Part shown: one piece after another, positions 34,831 to 48,009 of the stretch
How positions within the stretch are numbered: position 1 is the stretch's first letter
Layout of the letters: each line of letters starts with the position of its first letter
NCBI RefSeq assembly: GCF_002865645.1
Contig: NW_020194693.1
Location: 1,240,001 to 1,304,000 of the forward strand
DNA length: 64,000 nt
Source of the DNA: Hyaloscypha bicolor E
Lineage: Eukaryota > Ascomycota > Leotiomycetes > Helotiales > Hyaloscyphaceae
Reading direction: 5' to 3'
The notes under the pieces: model-generated
What the model saw: only the letters and a program-made list of their open reading frames with translations
Databases searched by the model: none
Told to the model about the DNA's origin: nothing
Program-made: the position numbers and the translations under genes

Positions 34831-37800
34831 TTATCGATGGCAAAAGAGTACAAATTTGTCAAACTCGACTTCTCTGCGATCCAACTTCTTCCTCTCCTCC
34901 TCGACTATATCGGGAAGCTGTAATATCTGGCTCTCACCGAACTCCCGAGCATTTAAAGCGCCCTCGAAATCTCCCGTCAAATCCAGCACTGTGGCTAAGG
35001 CGAAGGAAGTACGTGCGCAGGCCCCGGCCTGTAATTCGCTTTGGCGTAATATCCGAAGAGCTTCGCGGAAGAAGGTGCTGTAGTTGATGGTTTCAGCATG
35101 GGCTACATGAGAAAAATTAAACACGTAGGAACTTACATAGCTAAGTCTAAATCCCCCCTCTCTCTCATGATCACCCCTATTTTGTGGTTGGTGAGACCTG
35201 TATAGTAGTGTGTCGGCATTTGGGATTGTCGAATCTTGAGACAATCGAACAATTTATCAAAGGCTTTCTCGTGTTTGCCTTGCTTGAGATATGCACTGCC
35301 GATGTTGAAGTAGTCGCTTTTAAAAAGGTCAGCAGATTTCATGTGTCGTTAAATCAACATGCTTACATGGCTGCTTTAAGACTTTGTGATCCGTGATTTT
35401 TCACAGTTAGCTCGAGGGCCTTTTTACCAACCTCTATTGCTTCGTCCAACTTCCCGACTTCCTGGTAACAGCAACAAATATTGGCAAAATAAAGATCTTT
35501 GTTATCTTCGAACGCGGTTGATGCGATCAACTCTTCGAGCAGAGGGAGGGCTTCTTCAGGACGCCCTGCTGATATCAGGGAGTTGGCAATGTTTCCGTCA
35601 GATAGCATGATCCAGAGATCATCATATATGTTCCCAGGCCGGGAAACACTTTGTCTGAGGGCTTTAGTCTTCTCGAACCAGTGTAGGCCATGATCTTTGC
35701 CATTTTTCTCATATGCTATAGCGCCCCGAGTATTGTAGAGATCAGACGTCAGCCACGCTACGTAATACTTTCCAAATCCAGGGTGTACATTTCTAGTCAT
35801 AGCTTCCTCTAGTATAGAGCAAGCGCGATCAAGTATGACCTCGGCATCTCTATATTGAGCTCTCTCATAAAGGAACCTAGGGTACGTCAGATAAGCAAAC
35901 AGCATCAAAGTATAGTTAGCTGAGCTTACCATGTACACCGACGCGCAATCTCACAAAGAAGTATTGGAGGGTCGAGGTTTTCTTTGTACCACAAATATTT
36001 CTCTAGCAGAGAAGAAACATGCATGTTGTAGTCTTCACAATCTCGCCACTGATTCCACAACGCGACTCCGTTAATTTGCTCGGGGAAACTGGCATTGAGC
36101 AAGAAAACCGCACGTTGGAAGCATTCTGTTTTTCTTGCTGAAGGCATGGCGTTGAGAATCGATGTCTGAACTAAGCGATGGCAAATAAGTCGGTCTTTCA
36201 ATTGACTCCGCTTTATAAGAGACGCCTGCCTAAGATATGATATTGCTTGTTCTAGGCTGTCCGAGCATTTTTTTTATTAGCGATTATTCATCTGTAACAA
36301 TATGAAATATGCTCACGTTGCCGGTTCCTCCAACGGACTTGACAGGAGAGCCTGTGGTATCGGCAAATTGAAATCCAAATTATAAGTTCTAAAAAAAATT
36401 AGCAAGCCATTTGACTCGTCATCAAGTTTGACTTACTTTCGCTCTCGTAGCTTGGGGTGAAATAATGGTGTGGGGACACCATCAGGGTCCAGGAATGCCA
36501 CTAGATCAATGAGAAGTCGGGTACTGGAATCCATGAACTCTAGATTGAAAGTAAAGGTAGAGTTAAGAGACCTCTGGTAGGCCTGAGCATCCCAATGGAG
36601 ACTGGCAGGATTCTGAAAGATGAACTTGCGATCGTATTCGCCATGTACTTCTTGAAACCTTGGAAGTGTCATGCCACGTGAAGCAGTATAGCTTCCAACC
36701 AGATCAAGAGCTAGGGGTAAATGTCCTAACGCACTTGCAACATGATCTGCCGAGGCAATATCAGCGCTGTTCGGATCGTAATCTTCTTCGGCATCTTCAT
36801 AGACGATTTTGATCAAAAATTTACGGCTATCCACATTGCTGAACGGTTGAACTTCTATTTTGAATGCAGGATACAGCCGAGCAACTTCCGTATTCCGTGT
36901 CGTGACGATAATAGTCCCCTTGGCACCCTTTGGCCAGTAAGGATTCAATAAGACAGGATCTTCGACATTGTCAAAGACCAGCAACCAGCGCATAGGGCGT
37001 ATAGCTAGAAACAGGTTTAGCGACCGCTAACACGGGTATGGGCTGGATTTACGAGGGGCATATGAAGCCCCCAAGAAGGGTAGGACTCGCCTTCACGACT
37101 GCTAGAATAGAGCCAATCCTTAAATATATCCCGAACCTGGGTCAATTGCTGCATATATTCACCTGCTACTCCCAATGCAAAGGCCGGAGCTGCGAAGGAT
37201 TCTGCCAGCTTCAATTCTGTTTCACCAGATATCCAGAAAACTGCATTGTAACAGGCCAGATTGCGGTATGCAAATTCAAGGGCAAGTTGAGACTTACCAG
37301 AGCCTCCAATGCCATAAAGTCCACAAGCAAGGAGGGTGGAAGGGTGCTGTTGTGGTTGCAGCAGATGAGTGCTTAGGCGTTGCAGCTCGGGTTCGCGGCC
37401 GTAAAATTTGGTGTTTCGAATGTGGGGCAGATTCTGAAAGCAGTCTGGTACTGACACCATCCTTAAGGGCTTCACCAATTTCAGCAACTCTTGATGTTCG
37501 GATTTTCGTTCTGCTTGGGCAGCAATTGCCGCTTCGATGTCAACCCACGAGCGGAGGTCCTCAAGGCGGTGTAGCCTCGCCTCCGAATTCCGATGGAAAG
37601 CTCGACAGGGATATGCCGCTAGGAAGAAGTTCTCTGGGAATCATCAGCTGATCCGCCTTCTTTTTTACTCTACGAACCAAATGAGAGAGACTATCGTATA
37701 TAGGTGGATAAATTTATACTTATGGCAGAGTTGCTTAGAATAGATACCAAGTCCTGGCAAAGTCCGATGAGCTCTGTATAATACTGAACCAAACCTGTTT

Positions 37801-38275
37801 TCAAACTCTCCGTGAGCGGTCTGGATCCATACTCTGCTAGGTACAGATGAAAACGTGGCAAACATTTCTCAAATGACTCAAACGCGTTGGCCATGAGGTC
37901 GAGTGTATGTCTATGACTAAGAGCAATCTGACGCAGTGTCAGTCAGGACTATGTGAGCAAATTGGTCTGGTAACACACCTCCAAGACGAGAGCCACTGAT
38001 CCCCAGACCAGGGCGGCAAAGTTTGGGTCAGAGGAAACAAATATCTTGATAATGTTGGAAAAAGAGGTTAATTGTGCTAGGAAAGGATTGACTCGATCTA
38101 GGAGCTTCGCAAACCCCCCTGAGCTGTACCTCCGGCGATATTCCTTGGTTGTATTTAAGAGCTCACTTTGTGTAGTTATACTTCGAATACTTCGAATTTG
38201 GCTTGGCGTAAGGGATGCCAGGTAGGTGTCTTGCGCCTTGATCCAGGCGCTCTCAGTATCTCGTACCATATCCAT
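34831..38275 (-). CDS. NB-ARC/TPR STAND protein (fungal NLR-like), nine exons, 981 aa
   Basis: Exons 38275-37979, 37927-37720, 37633-37097, 37004-36437, 36388-36317, 36256-35930, 35876-35367, 35316-35137 and 35077-34831. All eight introns are 48-92 bp, GT..AG and phase-consistent; the sum is 2946 nt. Residues 1-165 form a helical N-terminal domain shared by fungal STAND proteins (SDPNFAALVWGSVALVLE). The NB-ARC follows: FYGRE at 245-249, P-loop GIGGSGKS at 277-284, kinase-2 LLVFDN at 355-360, IIVTTRN at 379-385 and GHLPLALD at 441-448. The C-terminal 400 residues are TPR-like helices (for example NIGSAYLKQGKHEKAFDKL). A nucleotide-switch receptor that oligomerises on ligand sensing is expected; the effector role of the N-terminal domain is unknown. 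The start is the first ATG after an in-frame stop. Looks fully intact, unlike the NACHT copy at 16 kb. Confidence 0.88.
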
Positions 38276-38746
38276 AAGTTTTCGTGGAAGCAAGCCGGTG
38301 CTCAGTCACAGGGCTGCGGAATCCGAGGCTTGGCGTACGGCCGTCTTGGGGCGGAAACATCTACCTACCTATATTCTAAAACTTTAGTCTGCCTTGCCAA
38401 CATAGCCTCCTAGAAACGCCACATTTGCCAGCAACAAGCAGCTCAACCCGATGCATTGGGCACATATAGTAGCCCAAGAGTTAGGATATAATAGGTAACA
38501 TTCAATTATCATTTTACATTGCTCAACCAATATAGAACTAGTCATTATATGGATTATGGGAGTTCTAAGCCTTATTTTTACTACCCAGCGCAAGTTCACT
38601 TTCCTCTTTTTATACTAAAATTATAGTAGAGCTTAATAGTAGTTAAGAAAGAGTATATAATCAGCTAAATTAAAGTTAAGATAAGAGTAAAAGAAAAATA
38701 ACTTAAATAAGAAGCTATTATAATAGTACAAATAATAATAGTTAAG
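38276..38746. other. intergenic, promoter side of the NB-ARC gene
   Basis: The 5' half has normal composition and the 3' half AT-rich. The minus frame at 38384-38599 shows no known domain. Confidence 0.4.
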
Positions 38747-38751
38747 TAATA

Positions 38752-39802
38752 TGTTGTATTGCAACTGCAGGTTGATCACGTGACCACATTTACTGTATTT
38801 AGCTCCGGCAATCCGTCCTTATCTTATATTATTACAATATAACCGCATTTTACTGCAACAAATGGTAGCAATGCCTTTCGATTAGACCTCTTAATCACGT
38901 TTTCTATTAATGAACAAATCGATCCTTAGCCATCGCTATCCGTACGATAACCACCGCCTGAATCGGAGTCCTCGCCCATTACAGCGACCGGTACTGCCTT
39001 CCCGACGCTTCCCGCACCATAAACGACTTCCATATCAACCATGGCGCATATAAGCGTTGCAGTAGCCTCTCCTGCTCTCCCTGATATCGTCTTATTAGAA
39101 GGGCTTCATCTGCAGATCTCACTCAGACTTGGTCTGGGAAGCTCTCAATAGCCGCTTGGTAATGCCATTGACTTCTTCTCCAGCTCTAGCAGAGCCTATT
39201 TCATCGACTCCTTTGCCTCCCGAGAGCTTCCATTGCCCTGCTCCCCTGCGATCAAACCTCCTGCCGACGAATCGAACCCCTGCATCGACTGCTCTCCTGT
39301 CGACGAGCCTCCTTCTGTCGAAGCCGGCGTCACTCTACAGCCTGTACAGCCTGTACAGCCTTGACTGCCCCCTCTGCCGACCTCCTGCCGTCTCTGCGTG
39401 CAGACGACCCTTCTCCCCCTCTCCTGCGCTCCCTGCGCTCCCTGCGCCTCGATTATATATATATCGTGGTGTTTAGAAGAGCTTCTGGCTCCTGGTGGTG
39501 CTGTTGCTTTGGTGAACTTTAGGGACATGGATAAGGACACGGCGGAATCGCCCGATTAGGAAGGAGACACTGCCTAAAGGCGGCGAACGGCCGAGACTGC
39601 GTTTTTGGATGAATTGGCCATCGAGGATGCTAGCAGACCTCTCTTTTTAAGCGGGCATATATCCCATGGCAATTGCATGCTGGTCACGTGAGTTTACATC
39701 ACGTGACCATTTCCACTATATTTAGCTCCGGCCATTTGCGCAATACCTCACTTCTCTTTCTTATCTTATATTATTATAATATAGCCGCATTTTACTATAA
39801 TA
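38752..39802 (+). mobile_element. miniature LTR retrotransposon (TRIM-like)
   Basis: The left LTR, 38752-38860 (109 bp), starts TGTTG and ends CAACA. A diverged direct copy lies at about 39660-39802, sharing CACGTGACCA..TTTAGCTCCGGC and CTTATCTTATATTATTA..ATATA.CCGCATTTTACT. Both sides are flanked by TAATA (38747-38751, 39803-39807), a candidate 5-bp target duplication, although AT-rich DNA makes chance matches easy. TGGTAGC begins 3 bases after the left LTR, a possible primer-binding site. The 800-bp interior is not AT-shifted, has no recognisable gag or pol, and contains overlapping frames on both strands at 39129-39540 that I do not accept as genes. Non-autonomous element. Confidence 0.65.
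39346..39450. repeat. short tandem repeats inside the TRIM
   Basis: Two short tandem runs: three CCTGTACAG-like units around 39340-39362 and repeated GCTCCCT around 39427-39444. Confidence 0.6.
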
Positions 39803-39807
39803 TAATA

Positions 39808-42085
39808 TATAGTTTATGAATTTAAAGCTATTTTATTAAAATTATTAATTAGTAACTTTATATAAGCTTTAGATTTAATTAATAATTTAGTTTAAATAAT
39901 ATCGTTTAATAATAAATCCTTTATAAATAATATAAAAAAAACAGCTTATAATAAAGAAGTCATATAATTATATAAATAAAGAAAATAAAAGCTATTATAA
40001 TTAGTTAAAGAAATAAAATAATAAAGTATTTTAAAAACATGCTTTTATTTTATTTTATTTAAGTATTATATAATAATTATTTATATAATTCTTATTATAT
40101 TACTATTATAATTTAGACTTTATATTTTATTTTATTATTTTAAAGTTTTAATAATAAAATATATTAAAAATATATTTCTTAATCTAATATAATCTAATAA
40201 GAAAATAATATAATAGAAATAAAAATAGAAAAAGAGATTTAATTATATTAATTAAAGAAGAAAAAAAGAGATTTCAGACTTTTATAAAGCTATAATTTTA
40301 CTAGTTTATATAATAGTACTATTTTCTATATATAATATTATATAACCTGTTTTTTTAAAAATTTCTTTTAGAATATTTCCTTAAATATATTAGTTTTATA
40401 TTTCTGCTTTTTTAGCTTTTCTATTTCCAATTACTTTTAGTATCTTTTTAAATCTTTTAATAGCTATCCTAAATAATAGTTTTATTATTTTATTAGCAAT
40501 TATTTTAGCTATAAAAATATAAGTTATCTGGGCCTTTTATATTTTTATTAAATCCCGAATAAAGTAATAGGCAATTATAAAATATTCGAAATAGTTATAA
40601 AGGTAAGGGTTTTTAGCTAGAATAATTACTTTTAAATTATTTTCTAATATATAAACCTTAACTTTATTCTTTTTAATATATTATAATTAGCCTAAATTCC
40701 TGAAAATCTATATAATCTATTACTTTTATTTTATATATATAACAAGTATTATATATTCTAACTTATAGCTTAAAATAATTACTAATTATTATTTCTTACT
40801 TAATTATAAAATTAGTTCTTTATAAAATATTATAATATATTTCCTAATACTTTTCTAATTAGATTTATTAATAGCCTAATTAGTATTAAAATAAAAAGTA
40901 AAATACTTAAACTCTTTTCTAAAACTATAATAAATTTTTTAGTTTAGTATAAATTAAAGATATTTTATTAAATTTTTAAATATATATTTGTAATATTTAA
41001 TTAAATTATTTATAAATTAAACTAATTTACCAAATATAAATATAATATCCGAATAAGTTAATACTATTATAAATATAAGATATTTAATATTTTACTAGTA
41101 TTTTCTAAAATAGCTACTTAGAATAACTTATAATTAAATATCGGAATAAATTTCTTTTTATAAAACTTTTATATAATTTTGAAATAATTAAGAACTATTA
41201 CTAAATATTATTTTTAATTAAAATAAATAATATAATTCTTTTTATTTCTAATAACTTTATAGCCAAGAATTTTAAAGATCTTTTTTAAAGGCTTGGCCTT
41301 AAATTTATTAAATAATTAAATAAAAATCTAATTTATATTTAACTTGTTTTCTATAATAATAATATTATTAATATAATAAAAAGCTTAGTACCTCGATTTA
41401 TATATATAAATACAAATTAACTAAACTTTATATAAAATTCTAATCTTTTATTTTTTTAATAAATTAGTTAATTCTAATTTCAAGTAATTTGCTTTAATTT
41501 ATATAAGCTTCATAATATTTTAAATATAAATCTATTCTTAATATTTATATTTTAAAAAGGCTATAAGTAAATTTTCTTCTTTAAATTTTCTTTTTTAAAT
41601 ATAATTTTATAAATATATTTTTAATATTAAACTAGTAATATTTTAAGTTCTTTTTAGTTATTATTATTAGAAAAAGTCGAAGTATATTTATTTTTACTAT
41701 TAAAGTAAAATCTAGTTATAGTTTTTATCTTTAATTTATATAAATTCTTATATAATTAATTATATTTTATATTATTTAATTTCTTTATTAATAATAAGTT
41801 TAATATTAAAAATCTATTTATAATTAATTAAATTAGCCTTTTCTAAAAAAAGAATTTCTTTTTAAAAGTTATTTTCTAGTAATTAAATTATTTTATTTAT
41901 AATTACTTGCTTTTAAAACTTGTTATATATAAAGTTATTTATTACCTTTTTATAAAATATTAAAATTAGAATTCTAGTTTTTACTTTTATTATAAGTATA
42001 TAATTAAAAATTTCTTTTATTACTAGCTAGTTATTTAATATTATTTGGTTTTTATTTTAAAAATAAATAATTATAGAATAATATT
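39808..42085. repeat. AT-rich RIPed repeat, unresolved
   Basis: Extreme AT bias without frames. No domain identified with confidence on either strand. Contiguous with the Copia element to its right. Confidence 0.5.
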
Positions 42086-42288
42086 TATATAAAGTTAGTA
42101 AAATTATTATTATTTAGAAATAGGAAATATAATATTATAGTATTAATATATAATTCCTAAATCTGCTAAGCCTAATAAGGTCTAGTCTACTAGTCGAATT
42201 ACTTATAGAATATAAAATTATATAACTATATTCTATATCTTATATCTTATTACTTATATCCCGTATTTTATATCCCGTAATTATATAT
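42086..42288 (-). repeat. Copia 3' LTR (left copy)
   Basis: Direct repeat of about 200 bp with 48010-48222. Shared blocks include AAGTTAGTAAA, AATATATAATTCCTAAAT, GTCTAGT.TACTAGT and ATCCCGTAATTA. The last bases read ATATATATAACT where the right copy has ACGCACGTGACT: four C-to-T or G-to-A changes, so this copy suffered more RIP. Confidence 0.75.
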
Positions 42289-45200
42289 ATAACTTCTAAC
42301 TTCTAACTTCTATAATATTTTTCTATTCTATATATTTATTTCCCGCCCTATTTATATTTAATCTATTTCTCTATATCTAATTATATAATATTTGTATTAA
42401 TTAGGTACTTAAAGGCATTTATTGGCTTCGATTTTCCCTTAATCTATTTAATTTCTGTAATCTCTTATTATTTATATATTTAATAGAAATATATTATATT
42501 AATTATTAGATACTTTTTTCGAATAGTTCCTAATTTAAATAAAATATTTATATAATAATTTCGAATTCATATAAACTACTAGTAATAGTTCTATTTCTAG
42601 TATTATATTAATTATAAATTTAACTAAAATATTTATATTAAAGCTATAAGCCATATTATAAAGTTCTGAAGCTAAAATACTTCTAGTTACTCTTTTATAT
42701 TTAGTAAAGAACTAGTAAATAATATTAGTATATCTAGTTCCGTCTACTAAAATTAGAATATATCCGATTTAGAAAGAGAAATCTCTATTATTTATAAATA
42801 AAGCATTTGTAAAAACAATTAAATATAAGGATTTCTTTATTAGCTTTACGAATTTTAGTCTCTTAATAATATTCTCAATTTGCTATTAAATATATTTATT
42901 AAATGCCTTTATATTAGTTTCTAAAGATTTAATAGCTTAAATAGTAATTAATAGGTTATATAAAGCTTCTGGTTAATAGACTAATATAATATATACTTTT
43001 TTAGTATATTAGGTAATATATTAGTTCTTAATAAAAAGATTTTAATAAATAGTATTTCTATTATTTATAATAATAGTATTTTTTATAAAAATAGTTCGGA
43101 GGTTTTTATACTAGTATTTCTATATAAGAGTAATTCCAGTAGTATTTATATAAAAAATACCTTTATTAAATTTGAGATTATAATTAAAAGTAAGATATTT
43201 ATATTTTTTGGTTAAGAATTTAGCCTTTTAGAGCTTTAGTTACTTTGCCTTTATAAAATTATTAGTTTAAAGGCTAATAATTCCGAAGAATTATATACTA
43301 TAAAAAAGGCAAGGGTTATAAATTAACTATTCTATAAAAAGCTTATTAATATAATAGAAATAGTAAGTCTTAAACTAATAATTCCCGGCTTCTGGTATAT
43401 TATATAGTAGTTTCACGACTTTTAGAATAGAATTATTTTTCAGATTTAGTTCTTTAATAAGCTTACAAAATGGGTTAATATAAAAATTGCAATTAAATAA
43501 AATTATTAATTAGATATAAGTTTATAAAATATTATATAAATATAATTCTATAGTATTTATTATTATAGTAGTAATATTAAGAATAATTCTCTAGCTAATA
43601 TATTAAATAATAGGCAATTATATTAATATTACATATTTCTTACTATTATTATAAGCTTAAATAACTAGTTTCGACTTTTTAAACTTTCTTTTTATATTCT
43701 TATTCTTGATTTTATTAATAGACCGGAAATTGAAAATATGTATTTTCTTTAGTATTTAAAATCTGGAAATAATTTTAAATATATCTTTTTTTAAAAAACT
43801 AGTAATTTCAACTTAATAGAAGTCCTTATATAGGTTATTATTTTATAGAAATACTATAAAATCCGGGTTCTTATAAGAGTATCTTTTATTATACTTTAGT
43901 AGAATAGCAGGAATAATAAAAGAAATTATATCTATATTACTTTTAATTTTACTATAGAATTCGGAAACAGTTTTAGGTTTGAGGCTATTAATAATAATTT
44001 TAATATTTCCTATATAAAATGGCTTTATAAAGATTAAATAAAAGGTAGTATTACTATATAATAAAGCTAGTATATAGTCTTTTCTATTAATAGCTACTAG
44101 CTTATATAGCCTATTCCAATTACTAGATTAACTAGTATTTCCTTTATATTATATAAGAATATCCGAATTCAAGAGAAGTTTATAAATATTAGTAATATTA
44201 GAACTATTTCGGGTATTTAGGGCATTTGTAATTTAATATCTAGCTTAAAGCTTCTGAATTTCTATTATTACTTTTTTAGATATTACTAATTACTATAATT
44301 TAATTAATAATAAAATATTATATTTAGTTATTTGAAATAAAGTATTATAAATCAAAAGAGTTAGAATAATATTATTGAATTTAGTAGAATTATTAATAGC
44401 TTTAAAAGCTATTTAAAATATAGTATTTTTATTAATTCTATTAATTTCGGCTATAATAATAAAATAAATATATTAAATCGGGCTATAGTAGTATTTTATA
44501 ATTCCGACGGAATTATAAGCTTTTATAGAAACGATTTTAATATTAGTTTCTATAATATTTATAAGCTAAGTGAATTTCTTATTAGTAAATTGCTTTTTAA
44601 TATCTGCTATAATTTAATTAAAAGGGCCTAAATAGATATTAATCTAATATTACTTTAGGGCGTTTTAAATATATAATATATTAATATTTTAAAGCTATTA
44701 GCTAGCTTAATATCGAGTGCCTTTATTAATAATATAGAATATAAGCTTACCGGAAATATAGAAAATATTAATAATAATAGAATAGTTAAAACTAATATTA
44801 TTTTTTAGATTAAACTTGAATTATTCCAGTAATTATCCGAATTTCTAGTATTACTTATAGTATTTTATAAAGTATTTAAAGGCTTCTATATTAATATTAT
44901 AGCCTGCTTATTCTAGTATATTTCGGAACTTATTAATAAATAAATAACTAAAATAGTAATATAGATATTATAATTTGACCTCTATAAAAAAATAGGAATT
45001 ATAAAAAAATAATTCGGAAATAAAGCTTTATAATATAGGATTTTAAAATAGGAAAAAGTATTTAAAATATTATATTATAGATATAAAGTATCTAATAGAA
45101 ATAATAAGATAATTAGTAAAATTATTAAAATAGATTTTTAGCTTATTTATATTAGCTAAGCTAAATAGAAATAAAGTCTTTATAGGTATAATATAGAATT

Positions 45201-48009
45201 ATATTTGTTTAATTAGTGTTTTTATTATTATAGATCTAATAAAGAATATAAATCTAATACTAAACTAGATATTAATTTAACTTTTAGTAATTTTATTAAA
45301 TTAGATACTATTATTAGTATATTATAAAGCTTGGAATTAGTTAGAACTAGTAATTGAGAATCTAAAGGCTCTGGTATTAATTATAATTCTATAAAAGTAA
45401 TAAATATTATATTTTAATATATTATTAATTATAAATATCTGGGTGTTTTTTATCTATTTAATAAACTCTAAGATATAGTTTTTGCCTATTATCTAGTATA
45501 TAAGGGAAAAAGAAATGAGATTATTTATAAGAGTATTAGTTATAGAAATAGCAAAAGCGGAAGTAATAGAAGCGGCTAAAAAGCTCTTAATAGAAGTGAA
45601 ATAGAAATCTAAATAATGTTTTTTTTGTCTATTTCTATTAGTAAAGCTTTAAAAGTATTATTTACTAATTTGTTTTTACTATTCTTATTATTCTTTTCTC
45701 TTTTAAATTTAGTAATATATTATATATAAGTATTACTAAAATATTTATTAAAATTACAAGTATTTCGAAATCTAAATTAGTAAATATTTCTATTCTTAAA
45801 TTAAGCTTTTTTAGTCTTTTATTTCTTTAATATATATTTCTATAAGTAATATTTGGGTCTTTTATATATAAAATACAATTTCGGAATATAATTATTATAA
45901 TTATAAGACTTGAAATAATTATTACGGGTTTCGAAATTATAACTAGATTCGTATTAATAATTTCTGAATAAATAATAGCTTAGAAGGTTTTGAGAATAGT
46001 ATTATTAATTAATAAAGAGAATCTCGGTATTAATCTATTATTTCTTTTTATAAGTAGTAATAGATAATTAGAGCTTATTAATAAATTAGCCGAAATTAAA
46101 AAAAGAATCCGAGATTATATATTAGTATACTAGTATATTTTAATAGGAAATAATAATTTTATTATATAGGAATTCGGTATTTTATAGGATAGATACTAGT
46201 CTATATTACAATTTATATAAGTTATTAATTAGTAATTAGACGAGTTTAAATGTTTTTTTTTAGAGTATTAAGCTATTATAATTACTATTATAATAGTATT
46301 TTACTTATTTAAATTTCGATATTAGAAATTAGAGCTTTTAAAAAGGCTGCAAATATTTATATAAGCCTTTTTATATATATATTAAGAGAGCTAATTATTA
46401 TAAAAGTAATCTTATACTAGTTTTTTTAATATAATAGGGAAAGTTTTTACTAATACCTCTTATAGAAGCTTTATATATTAATAGATATCGAGGAAAATAG
46501 CGAGTTTTTAATCGAAATTATAATTAGTTCTATTATATTTTTGTATTTTAATATATATCTTTACTATTTTTCTAATTAGCTTTATAATAAGAGAGCTATT
46601 TAAAGAGCTATTTAAAAGTAATAGTAATAGTAAAATATTATTAGTTTTGGCTCTTTATAGTCCGGTATTAGTAAAAGTAATTATAGATAGTAAAGAAATA
46701 ATAAATAATAAAGAAATATAAATAATAATTAGTTTAATATATTAATTTTTCATAATACTATTATTTAGGAATATATATAATAAGATAATAGGGCCTGCTT
46801 TAAGATCTAGTCTAATAGTAATAATATTAGCTATAATTCAAATATATTATTCTTTTTCTTAAATAATATTAGCTAAGAACTATATAATAGTAAGTTTCTT
46901 ATTATTTTATTTAATATAAATACTACTATATTATAAAGCAGCTTATAATTAATATAGAATATATTAATTTAGTTAATTAAGTATTTCGAGATTGAAATTA
47001 CTAAAATTATTCTTAAATAATTCCCAGAGATTATTATTAGTTAACTTCTCTATCTTATACTAGAATAGTTTTCTTATTACTATAGATAATTAAATTAATA
47101 TCACCTTTCTACTTCTTTATCTATATATATCTATTCTATAGTTCTACTATACCGAATTTCTAGGGCCAAGCCCTTCTTAATATATATATGATTTATAGTA
47201 AGAGAGGTTTAAAGATAAGATAGTTTATAGTAAATTTATAGAAAGGGTTTAATAATAAAGGTATCCAGATATCCAGATATCTAATAGAGATACCAGATAT
47301 CTAGTTTAGATACCTGATTTAGATACCAGATATTTAGTTTAAATGTCTGATTCAGATACCAGATATCTAGTTTAGATGCCTGATTAAGATACCAGATATC
47401 CAGATATCTAAAAGTATTAAGAATATTAAAGTAAATATTTTATTCTTAAATATTTTGTCTATAATGAAAAATTTAAGAAATAAAATATTATAATTCCGGG
47501 AGGGTCTAAAGCTTTAAAGAGCTTTAAGGGCATATATAGAGTATATATTCCGGTGAGAGAATTCCGTAAATACAAGTATTATATAAGTAGAAAAGATAGT
47601 TTCTAAAAAAGTAGTTTTAGGGCTAAAAAAAGTTAGTTTTAAAAGATAATAAAAAGTTAAATAGATAGATAATTAAATAGCTAACTATTTATTAATTAGT
47701 AAAAACTAGAGTTTTCTTTCTTTAGGCTACCGGATGCTTTTTTATAAAGTTAATAAGTAATTTCCTCCTTTAATAAAGTTATTATTAGTTCTTAGTAAGA
47801 GCTAGCTATTTTCTTATTTAAGCTATTAAATGCTTTTTTATAGAGTTAATAAATAATTCCCCTCTTTAATATAGACTAGTTTAATTTTATTATAGGCTAC
47901 TAGATATTTCTTTAGCTTAAAAGATTCTATTTTCTAATCTATATATATAAACTAATTAGTATTAGTTTACTAGTAATATATAGTATTATTATATAGGCAT
48001 GAAATACTA
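42289..48009 (-). mobile_element. RIP-degraded Ty1/Copia retrotransposon
   Basis: Coding strand is minus. Near 42500-42850 the translation reads as the Copia RNase H C-terminus (LIVFTNALFINNRDFSF, IGYILILVDG, KRVTRSILASELYNMAYSF), with stops at Trp/Gln positions. Near 45860-45920 a Cys-to-Tyr-converted zinc-knuckle-like segment (KLYFIYKRPKYYL) marks gag. The order, RNase H at the left and gag at the right, fits a minus-strand element lying between LTRs at 42.1-42.3 and 48.0-48.2 kb, about 6.1 kb in all. Integrase and reverse transcriptase are too decayed to delimit by eye. No open frame survives. Confidence 0.7.
47261..47414. repeat. 33-bp minisatellite in the Copia 5' region
   Basis: Three units of 33 bp at 47288-47320, 47321-47353 and 47354-47386, each starting AGATACCAGATAT, plus partial units on both sides. 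It lies between the gag side and the 5' LTR. Confidence 0.9.

Noticed and set aside
39129..39540. Overlapping plus and minus frames of about 115 codons
   Set aside because: Low-complexity and repeat-bearing, no domain, inside the TRIM interior; neither strand convincing.
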